Shown one piece after another: positions 23,595 to 33,828 of a DNA stretch of 64,000 bases. The stretch comes from Tilletiaria anomala UBC 951 (lineage: Eukaryota; Basidiomycota; Exobasidiomycetes; Georgefischeriales; Tilletiariaceae): positions 62,001 through 126,000 of the forward strand of contig NW_013547000.1 in the NCBI RefSeq assembly GCF_000711695.1, read 5' to 3'. Below the pieces are notes generated by a model, which worked only from the letters and a program-made list of their open reading frames with translations, was not told the origin of the DNA and did not search any database. The position numbers and the translations under genes were made by a program. The first letter of the stretch is position 1. Each line of letters starts with the position of its first letter.

Positions 23595-26500
23595 ATGGCC
23601 GAGCTCCTGCTGCGTCTCTTTCACTCGGACTACTTTTCACCTCATCTTGCGCTTTCTTAGTGGGTGTTCATACTTCTTACGCACCGGGCAATTTGCTTAC
23701 AGCTAATCGGACGCATCTTTTCAATTTCGATAGCCTCAAAAACTACTCGGAGAACATAGGCATCACGTATTACTTGGTGGAACAGCTACAGGCAACATTT
23801 AAAGCCGAAGATGTCGAGTTCTACTGGCCACAGCTATGGTGAGGACTTTGGGTGAAGGGTGTCATTGTAATGCATGCGCTCACGATTTGAATCTTCTATA
23901 CTCTGTCAGTCACCTGCTCATCACCAAGCCGTCCGATTCACTGGCATTGGAGAACTTCATCCTGCAACGGTGTACAGAGAGTGTACACATTGCGCTCGTG
24001 ACACTCTGGCACTTTCAAGCCGCACGCTTTGACCTTTCTGCCGACCCTAAAACGCCCAGCTTCCAAATATGCAAGCGAGTCATCAATCGTTGCCAGAGCA
24101 TCTTGTTCGATGATACATGGGAGCAACAGCAACAGGTCCTGCAAAGCACCTCTGGAAACCAGTCTGCGGAGGCAAGTGTGAGCCTTTCAATCACTACCAA
24201 AGTGACTTCGGGCAATCTGCTTGGGAGGATATATAATAGCATTAGCGGCAGAGAAGAAAAGATTCACCCAGCCAATGCACTTACCACCATTATTGGCGTG
24301 GGAGCCTCCATCGGCTCCGTTGGCATGCCGCGCCTAGCGAGTATTGGCGGACCGGTCGCAATATCGCAAGGCCGCAAGCCTCCGGAGGACATATTCCGAA
24401 GGATACTCAAGCGCATTGAAGACGACGGCGACGAAGGAGCAGGCTACGAAGAGGATGATGAGCAGAACGAGTTGGATGAAGAGGAAGAGGAGAAAGATCA
24501 TGCGGTCGATGGAGATGGCGCGGAGTTGAATAGACATGTTTGCATTCGGTCGCCGGAAGAAGATGCGGATCATGCATCGAAGCACGAGCGGAAAGAGAGC
24601 GCCGCTTCGGCCAGCAGCCAAGTGCCAGAGCTTCTGAGCAGTGAACTTCTGACAGGACCCTCTTTGGATGGATCTGCTGATCAAAGTCAGCCCGATCAAG
24701 GGAAGTTCCGAATGGCAGCAGTTGCTGAAACTCCTTCCGAAAAGACTCTCCCAGCACGACCTGCATGTGCAGCAGACGAAATCAATGCAGGGGAGGCATC
24801 AAGTGTCTTGCAATCCCACCCGCCCGCCTCCCAGATGCATCCGCAGCCGCAGCGTTCCCCAAATCCGTTCGCCACCTTTGCCTCCACGCTGAATGACTTC
24901 AAGGATCGTGCAGCTGCAGCAGTTGGAGATGCGATTGGGCAGCACTTCCAGATCGTCGCGCCGCCTGCACCAAAGCAGACACGAATGAGCTTTGGGTCGG
25001 AGAGCAGAGCGACTGTCGCAGCTCTCAAGGCGCCCAGAAACAAGGGGAGCATGGGTAGCAGTAGCAGCACTAGCGTCAAGTCGGACGCGATACGACGCGC
25101 GGCAGCTAACTCGCAATCAACACCCAATCTCCCTCGTGGACCGCATAGTGCGCCAGGTGGTCAATCCAGGTTTGTATCTACCGCGGCCTTCATACAGTAC
25201 GGTGCATCTAACTCGCAGTCAACATCTTCGGTCACATCGCTCGTTTCGAACTACTCTCCTCAGACGCGCTCTCGACTGTTGCGCGTACACTACAGCCGAA
25301 CACAGACGGACTTCCTTGCCATGCTGCAGAACATTTCTGGCCGATTGCTCCTGCTGCCAAAGCCCGCGCGTCTGAGTGCACTACGAGCCGAACTGACGGA
25401 TCTTAACCACAGCTTACCGAAAGAGGTTTGCTTTCCGCTGTGGTGTCAGTGCAATAAGGATGTCTACCGTGGACGACGCCAATCGAAGGAGCAGACAGCG
25501 CAATCTGCCAAAGCGCCACAATCAAGGCTGCGGCACCATCGCGTCGTGCGCATCAATCCAAGCGAGGCGGTCGTGCTCAACTCAGCAGATCGGGTGCCTT
25601 ATTTGTTGCACGTCGAAGTGCTCAACAACGATCTCGATTTCGACCCCGATCGACGCTCGAATAGAGATGCGGTCAAGAAACTCATAGCAAAAGAGGAAGA
25701 TCACAGACGAAGGTTGTGGCGCCGGGACATGGCTGATGACCAAATTCGCACCAGGTCGCTCGAGGGTTCAGAGCCTTCGAGCCTAAGAGGGCATCCTGCC
25801 ACCGTGATGCACAGCGAAGATGCCACGCCGGTAATGGAGAATATGCCGCTCGAAGCCCCCCACGCAGCACCTTCAGCTGGTTCACGCGATCGATCTCGAC
25901 ACTCGTCGAGCTCAGGCGCGACTCCAACATCTGGCACTGGCCATTCATCGTTTTTGGAGGCGGAGCGCTCGACAGAGAACGAAGCATCGTTAGGGGACAT
26001 CTCTCTGTCCACCTCGGTCATTACCGCCGCCAACGAGAGCGCAATCCCGGAGGATGGAGAAGGAATTGACTTGACGGAGCAAATGTATGGCGCGGACCTT
26101 GCCAAGTTCGGCGGTGAGCGCGGCGATGATGATGACAGTGACGAAGACGACCTCACGGTCATGAACAGGCACCACGACAGCGCAGCATGGACCGCCTTCC
26201 GCTCTCGTGAAGGCAACATGCAGAAGAGCGGTAATGGACACGCTCAGCTTCCGGAGTCACCCACAGCGGGCCGAAAGAATTTTTCGCTGGACGATTACTC
26301 CGAACGGATGCGCACTGCGGCCATCATGCTGGCGCAGCTTAATCAGTCGACTAACGCAGGTGCACAACCGATCGTCACGCACAATCCACACGTCACTGCG
26401 ACCGCGCAAGGCGGGTGGAGCAGCTGGATCATCGGCACCAGCTGGGCTAGCTCGGCTGGCGCGCCGTCCAAATCTGAGCCGGGCCAGGCAGGCGCCAGTA

Positions 26501-27995
26501 TCACAGCTCACAACACTGGCATCACGCCGACTACTCCAATGACGCCCAAATCGGCCGTGTCGACGGCAGCTTCAACGGCTCCGCCCATCACTCCACGCAC
26601 ACCTTCCATGCAAGTTGGCTGCGGCGCAGGCAACGTGCGGCTATTGCATGCAGATGCGGAAGGCATCCGGAAGCGCATCATGCAAGAAATGATGGCCTTG
26701 GAAGAGGAGCGCATGAGTCGCACAAAGGTCAGCGCGCGCACAGCCGTTGGATCGGGCATTGAAGACGAAGCGACGGTCATGCGTGCAGTGAACAAGGATG
26801 ATCCATCCGCTGCCATCTTCCGCGAATCATGGGCAGCAAAGAAGGCGCGTATCCGCGCATCATCGCCGTATGGTCACCTTCCAAATTGGGATATCTTCTC
26901 CGTCATCGTCAAGACGGGTGCTGATCTACGCCAAGAGCAACTCGCCGTGCAGCTCGTCAATGAGTTTGGCAGAATTTTTGAGGAGACGAGCAGTCGATGC
27001 TGGGTCCGATACTTCCGCATCCTCGTCACCAGCGAGAATTCCGGCTTAATGGAAACGATCACAGACGCTATTTCCATTCATTCGATCAAAAAGGAAGCGT
27101 ACTCACAGCAAGTTGGCGGCGAAAGTATCACCACCTATAGCTTGTATGACCATTTTGTCGTGGTGAGCATTCGCTGGATGTTGCCTTCGCAGAATGTCAC
27201 TCTGACGGCCATCTACCCTCCCAGACATACGGACACCCGAATTCAATCAAGTTCAAACGCGCCCAAGACAGCTTTATGCAGTCCCTCGCGGGCTACTCTA
27301 TCATTTCATACCTTTTGCAGATCAAAGATCGCCACAATGGTAACATTCTCGTCGACGACGAGGGGCACTTGATCCGTGAGTGCAAGCACAATTAAGGCGC
27401 AGCCTTTTCAGCGACTCACAAAAGCTTTTATGGCTACAGATATCGACTTTGGCTTCATGCTCGGCATCTCCCCCGGTGGCGTCGGCTTTGAGGCGGCACC
27501 ATTCAAGATGCCGCAGGAGTACATCGACATCCTCGGCGGCATGGACAGCACCAAGTTCCAAGAGTTCCACGAGCTGATGCGTCAGGGCTTCAAGGATGTG
27601 CGCAAGCATGCGGAGCGGATCATCATGATTGTTGAACTTATGCAGAAAGGTGCGCTGTTTCCAAGGGCCTCAGAAAAGCTCTACAGGCATGTTGACGAGG
27701 CTTCCCCGAATGTGCAGATTCCAAGCTGCCTTGCTTTGCACTAGCCGAAGAAACCGCCTCAAATTTGCGTAACCGCTTCCAGCTCGCACTCAGTGCCTCG
27801 CAGTGTGATGACTTTGTCGACAAGCTCATCCTCAACTCGGCAGGCAGCGCCTTCACCCGACTCTACGACCAATTCCAGTAGTGAGTGATCGACTGTGCAG
27901 CCTTCCGCTGTGGTGCCTCCGTGCATGTCTTCTGATCGTCACTTTGACTTTTCCTCCCCGACGCACCTGCTAGCTATTCGCAAGGGATTCTTTGA
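23595..27995 (+). CDS. PIK1: PIK1: type III phosphatidylinositol 4-kinase
   Basis: Seven exons (23595-23659, 23734-23838, 23910-27162, 27225-27375, 27440-27649, 27718-27880, 27974-27995) encode about 1322 residues. Pik1/PI4K-beta makes phosphatidylinositol 4-phosphate at the Golgi for secretion and also in the nucleus. The lipid-kinase-unique N-terminus is clear: [20 protein letters not shown] crosses intron 1 and [20 protein letters not shown] starts exon 3. A long Ser/Pro/acidic middle is poorly conserved. The catalytic domain has [35 protein letters not shown] (catalytic loop, before intron 4) and [14 protein letters not shown] (DFG, after it). The last exon is seven codons and completes the family ending DQFQYYSQGIL. 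Without that exon the frame would stop at TAG just after FQ. Yeast Pik1 has 1066 residues; the excess is in the middle. Confidence 0.95.
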
Positions 27996-28462
27996 TGTGT
28001 CGCTATTGTAGCATATGCGTAGATACCAGCAACGCCCATAAAAGTCAGGGAAAGCTGAGGCCAACGGATGATAAGCTTACAATTACGTATGTCACAACAC
28101 GGGGACTCCCCCTACCAGCCGATGCTATACAAAAATCAGAATCCAGTCGTTGGCCGGATCTCTCGGCGAAGCGGTGCGTTCAATATGAAGTTGCATTTAA
28201 ACAAACTCTCGAGTCGCAACTTGTACGCTCGAGGGAATAGATGCCCGATCCTGTTGTGCACACAAAGTCGAAACCGGTGTGAGAGGAGGCTGTAAGTGGC
28301 AGTCTGCGGCTCGGTGCGTCACAGCCTAGTCGGGATTTCGTGTAGCAGACGGAAACCGAGATCCGTCGGCGGACGCGGTCACATGGCTGGTTTGGACGTC
28401 GCGGAGACACAATACAATAAAGACTTTGGTTGGCACCACCGTCGGTTTGCGCTTTCGAAACC
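27996..28462. other. Spacer between PIK1 and the 5-phosphatase gene
   Basis: About 470 bases between two genes on the same strand, expected to hold the PIK1 3' end and the promoter of the next gene. Nothing coding was recognised. Confidence 0.45.
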
Positions 28463-31163
28463 ATGCGGTCTCACTACGAAATTGCAGAAAGTGCACTGAG
28501 ACCGTCGGAACATCTGAAGCTCGCCATCTCAGTTGATGAAGTCAACCCCCCGGCACCCGCCCCACCATCCGAGTCCGGCGCCAGCGCCAGCGGGCCAACA
28601 GCGGAGGCCGCGCTGTCAGCGAGCCCTGCAGCTGGATCCCAAGAGACAGCATCGCGCAGGGTCTTGGCCATCATTTTGAATGTAGACGCAGGCTACGAGC
28701 TAGGCGCGCTCCTCGTTTTAAGACAGCGGGCTTCGGACGGGTATAAGACTGCGAGCATAGCACAATGTTTCCCTCTTGTAAGTCGTGCTATCCCCTCCAG
28801 ATTGGCATCGTGCTTTCTCAGGGTTGCCAATATTCACTCCCTCCTTTTGTTTAGGTACAAGGACTCGCGTGCAGAAAATTTGAACGAGGGCCAGAAGGTG
28901 TTGACGTCTCGCAACAGACTATTAACGCCACGGCCGAGATCACAGGTTCAACAGCTCAGTCGTCTGCTGAGGCAGATGCGGTCATGGTTAAAACCAATGC
29001 TGAGGCTTCTGAGGTCAAACAACAGCAAAAAGTGGAAGCCATGACTAGCAAGCTTGAAGGCACCACAGGCGTCAACCCGACTAATGCGTCTGCTGTAGAC
29101 TTCAGCATCACCCTCGGCCGAATCTCCTTCAACGGCACGACACGCGACGCGACTGGGCTGCAAGATCTGTTCGCAGTCATAGAAGCTCAGGTTTCCGTCG
29201 CAATGGAGCATGCTAGCCACAGCAGCGGCAAGGGAAATGATGAATACACTTGGATTGCAGCCTATACGGACCACATGCCGGCTGCGCTTGTCGCGCCGAT
29301 TTTTTCAAGATGTGAGCAGGCTTGTGCCTTAGACTGGACCTGCTCGTGAGCTCGTGACACCTGAGATTTTTTGCTGATCCTCTGTAAATTTTTGAGGGTC
29401 AGTCACCTCGTCAGCATTCGTCCCTGTGCAAGCGCCTGGATCGAGTGCTGCCAGCGCTGCAGCTGACAGCGAGCCACTTTCCACACGGACTGCCTCGCCC
29501 TCTCTCTCTTCCTCTGGAACGGTATCTGCAATGCCTACAATACAACACGCCACCGCATCAGAGCTCAAAATCAGCATCGCTACCTGGAATGTAAACGGAC
29601 AACTTCCGCCTGTGTCATCCGCGTGTGAGCCTGCGTCATCTGCAATCGCCGCGTCACGGCCAAACGGTGCTCCTCCACCCGAAACAGACACACAGGGCAT
29701 AGCGCGCTGGCTGCGCGCGCATGAAGAAAGCGACATCATCGTTGTAGGATTCCAAGAGTTCGATCTCGGGTCCACGGCTTATCTTTATTATACGCCGCAA
29801 CGAGAGGACGCGTGGACTGCTGCTGTCTTCTGCGCCCTGGGCCGGAGGGCTGGAGAGTATACAAAGGCGAGATCATTGCTTTCTATATGGATGAAATCAA
29901 AGCACACAGAATGGCGCTGACTGGATGCATCCACGCTATCTATGTGCAGCTTGCATCACGGCAGCTCGTCGGCCTGTTCAGCATGGTCTTGGTTCGCACG
30001 TCTCTGGCTGACTGCATTCAAGATGTTGACACGTGCGCCGTAGGCGTCGGCCTCGGCGGGTTCGTAGCGAACAAAGGCGCAGTCGGCATTCGCTTCCGTT
30101 TCCGCGAACGTGACGCCCCACCATTTGATACGGGGCGAACATTCTGCTTTGTGAATGCACATCTGAGCGCATTTGAAGGCGTCGATGCGCTGGAGCGCCG
30201 CAGATGGGACTGGAATGAGATCATGAAGCGCCTAAATTTCGAATTGGACATCAGCAGACAGCAAGGTCGGCTCGAAGGAGAGCAAGGGATCGGGAAACTC
30301 GTCATGGCGAGCGACAAGAGTGTCGAGATCGCACCACCGCCGCCGACACACCTCGCTGCTGTCGCGCAGATGAAGGCAACCCCAACAGAGATGGGCGCTT
30401 GCACGCGGGACGTGCCAAAGACGGAGAGGGACAAGCACCGCCGTTGGAGACGCAGATGGGCCAAGGAGCGGAAGGAGTGGCTTGACGAACGCAGAGAGTG
30501 GCTGGATGGGAAGACGAAACAGGCCAGGGAATTGATGAAAGGAGCTGATTGGGCCGGACAGGATGGGTTAGTGTCCGCTTTGGAAACGGAAGCGCCAGAT
30601 GCTCTGCGCATACAGCTTGGTGTGCTAGACCATGAGTGAGTTCAGCCTGGATGCTGCGTTTAACAAAAAGGGGCTGATATCGCACGTTCCACAGCATCAT
30701 CTTCTTCTCTGGAGATCTCAATTACCGTCTCAATATACACATCAATGAAGCGAAAAAGATGATAAAAAAACGTCAGTACGCTACTTTGCTCAAATTTGAT
30801 CAACTGAATGCCGAGCGATCCATCGGCGCGGTTTTCCGTCAAGGCTGGCACGAGGGTCTAATAGCGTTCAGCCCGACTTACAAGTTCGACCTAGGCACGA
30901 ACGTATACGACACGAGCGAGAAGCAGCGCACACCTGCCTGGTGCGACCGAGTGCTCTGGCATACGCCTATGCGCATCTCAAAAGATGTGGAAAAGCTGGC
31001 CGAGAAGGCAGAGGATGACGACACGGACGAGGAAGAGGATAGGATACTGTCGTCAGTCGGTGAGGAAGAGCTCGTCAGGCAGTGCGTTTATACATCCGAA
31101 ATGGGAGTTGGGATCAGCGATCATAAACCTGTAGTCGCTGTTTTCATTTGTAATCGCAAGTGA
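28463..31163 (+). CDS. Inositol polyphosphate 5-phosphatase (OCRL/INPP5-type catalytic domain)
   Basis: Five exons, 28463-28777, 28855-29311, 29403-29866, 29950-30635 and 30695-31163, encode about 796 residues. The enzyme removes the 5-phosphate from phosphoinositides or soluble inositol phosphates. All catalytic blocks are present: ISIATWNVNGQ, DIIVVGFQEFD, ASRQLVGLFSMV, GLGGFVANKGAVGIRF, CFVNAHLSAFEG, IIFFSGDLNYRL, TPAWCDRVLWHT and ISDHKPVVAVF. The N-terminal 320 or so residues are Ser/Ala/Thr-rich without a known domain. A charged Lys/Arg/Trp-rich insert of about 120 residues separates the NAHL and GDLNYR blocks. The protein stops right after the catalytic domain, so the ASH and RhoGAP domains of animal OCRL are absent. 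Intron 3 (29867-29949) appears to be GC-AG. The acceptor at 29402 has an alternative at 29414. It lies just downstream of PIK1 on the same strand. Confidence 0.9.
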
Positions 31164-31251
31164 AATTTTCTCGGAATGATCACCTATGTATGCATGAATG
31201 TCCCTTCGAAAACCTCTAGAGCAAGACAAGGAAGTTGATGTGACGAGCTCG

Positions 31252-32847
31252 TCAGATGACTCTAGCCTGCCTGAGCCCCTCCTGCTCAGCCTCTGAAAGT
31301 CCCAGCATGCCGCCCAGAATCTCCACATTGTGCTGTCCTAAGTCTGGACCTGCCCACTGTTCACCACGTTTAGACTCCAACACTGGGCTTGAGCCCGGTA
31401 CTTTCAAGTCCCAACTCTTCCCAACCTTGCGGGAGGTTACTTTGATGGTCTCGATCATGCCCCTTGCTTGAACTTGTGGCTCGTTCATAACTGAAATGAG
31501 GAAGTGAAGATGCAGACAATGGACTGACTCGCTCTCGAGTACCATCTGGTCTAAGCGTGCGACTCACGGTCTTCGACGCTGTTGATCCGGCCGCTCGGCA
31601 CTTCAGCTTCCGCTGTGAAAAGAATACGTTGTCAGCATTTGGCCTAACGATGCCTTTATTCTTACTGAGCTTACCAAGAGCTTGCAAGGCGTCGTCTGCA
31701 GATATCTGACTAGTCCAAGCGGTGATAGCATTCTCAATTGTTTCTTGATTTCGGACTCTGTCGTCGTTATTTCTGAACTCGTCCCCGATAAGGTCTTGCC
31801 TGCCGATCTTCGTCATCAGTCGATTATATATACTGTCACCATTGGCGCCGATGATGATGTATGTCGAGGGATCTTTTGTGACGTATACATTTGTGGGAAC
31901 GATGCCTGTCACAGAGCTGCCAGAAGGCCCTCTGACGACACCGAATCGGTCGTATGCGGGGATGATCCCTTCGAGCATGGCCATGACACTCTCGTAAATC
32001 GCGACATCGACCGTCTGCCCTGTCTTGCTCCCAGGCGCTGCTTTTCCCCGCGCAAGTAGCGCCATGACGGTTCCAAAAGCGGCATGCAAGCCAGCGAGCG
32101 AGTCGCCGAGTGAGATGTTAGGTCTCACGGGTGCGCCCGCTGGCCGACCATGCTCGTCTGGAAACCCATTGATGAACCGAAAACCTGAGAAAGCTTCGCA
32201 GACGGATGCATAACCGCCGACAGAACGCATGGGACCTGTTTGACCGTACCCGGAGACGCGGGTGTAGATGAGCCCTGGGTTCTGTGGATGGAGATCAGAT
32301 GGCCCAAGGCCCCAGCGCTCGATTCTTCCCGGCTTGAAATTTTCCAGTAGGACATCGGACTGTAGTGCGAGCTGACGGACCAGTCTATCATGACAAAACA
32401 AGCGCCGTGAACAGCCAAGCAGAGTCAGTTTCTACGGTCAAACGTTGCTCGAGTGCCTTGAACGCACTCTCTCCCTTTCTCCTGACGCAAATCAATAGTC
32501 ACGCTCTTTTTGTTGCGAGCCAGGGATCGAAACCACGGTGAAACACCGTCCACATCTAGCTCTCTCCACACTCGCAATGGGTCGCCTTTGCCCGGCGCCT
32601 CGACCTTGATGACATCTGCACCGTAGTACGCGAGCAGAAACCCGCAAAACGGAGCTGCGATGAGGTGGCCCAACTCCAGGACCTTGATTCCGGCTAAAGG
32701 TCCGCCATTCGGTGACTGTGAAGACGTTGAATTGGCACAAGCTCTGGCTACTAACGTGAAACGCTGCACCAGCGTCGAAGCTGAGGTCAACTTGCGGTGC
32801 AAGCGCCGTGTAGCAACGGCGCTTTGGAGGAAGGTCATGCTTGGCAT
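31252..32847 (-). CDS. Class III CoA-transferase, SUGCT-like, probably mitochondrial
   Basis: Four exons, 32847-32468, 32384-31675, 31612-31568 and 31490-31252, encode 457 residues; human SUGCT (succinyl-CoA:glutarate CoA-transferase) has about 440. The family (CaiB/BaiF) moves CoA between carboxylic acids. The N-terminus is rich in Arg, Ser and Ala and lacks acidic residues over about 40 positions, a typical mitochondrial presequence. Family blocks are LAGIKVLELGHLIAAPFCG, YGADVIKVEAPGKGDPLR, WFRSLARNKKSVTIDLR, LLENFKPGRIERWGLG, and NPGLIYTRVSGYGQTGP, followed by the YASVCEAFSG and PNISLGDSLAGLHAAFG regions. ALAEAEVPSGRINSVEDL spans the 45-base third exon. The acid substrate (glutarate or another dicarboxylate) is inferred only from family similarity. 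It is convergent with the 5-phosphatase gene, with 88 bases between stops. Confidence 0.9.
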
Positions 32848-33828
32848 TTGCGAGATATCCTGCGCCTCAAAAGGAATTAGCTGTGCACCTCACGCCATAC
32901 GGCCGTACTTTACCGTGCTTCCTGAAGCTTCATATTCTCTCAAAGGCATCTTAACTCCACAGGTATAGCCACGTAGGATATATACGCGCAACTTCGGACC
33001 TCAAGCCCTCGACGTCCTCGAGATCTCGATATCGTGACTGGCCTACACGCAGCGCGCACTGGCGCTGACAATGGGGATCAGCAGGTGACGAAGTTCCGCT
33101 TCGCTCTACGCAGATCCCGTGCGGAGCGCTCGTAGAAGCAGACTCAACAAGCAACAACCCTATCTTGTTGGGACATTGACCGAGGGATCTGAACACTCGC
33201 ACCCACCCAAGGTTGATCCATTGGGTTCCGAGTTCCGCATGAATCCCTGTATCGTCCCCCAAAGCTCCAGGACTGCTGCATTGTGTATTTTCACTGCGGG
33301 TGTGGTGTTCTGCCTTGAGTGCACAGCGAGCTACAGCGCCTGGGTTGCAAATCCTACAGGCCGTACAACCATAGCTCTCTCACATCTCACAACCACAACT
33401 CACAGATGAACTGGATACAAATCGTGTCCGTCGCTCGTTGCCGCTTTGACCATGATGGAGGAGAGCCAGGTCTCATGAGAGAGGAGTGGGCACCTAGTGC
33501 ACCATCTTGCATTCTTTCTGGAGTGCGCGCTAGTGGCATCGAGCGCGTCGTAATCCAAAGCGTTGCGGGAAAACGGCGGCACTGATTATCAGAGTGCGCA
33601 TCTTTGGAAAGGCGTCGCTACTCGCTTCCCGGAGAAGAGTATCAAGACTATCCGCATATTCACACAGCCTTTAAGTGGCCCCTTCTCTAATAAGGTGAGC
33701 ACTTTCAGCTGCCGTCTTGCCAGTGCTGAGCCTTCTCAAAATCAAGGCCAAGAGATAGCTAACGCGGCCGTTTCGTCTGTGCGCCGGCAGCTGGTTTCGC
33801 GTCGCAGGATTGTTCCCCTCACCCGACC
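32848..33828. other. Divergent spacer upstream of the CoA-transferase and the disordered-protein gene
   Basis: About 980 bases. No gene is supported. An AAG/GTGAGC donor-like site at about 33693-33698 and a GGCAG acceptor at about 33787-33791 could define an intron in the 5' untranslated region of the plus-strand gene; this is inference. An upstream open frame at 33563-33690 is not recognisable. Confidence 0.4.
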
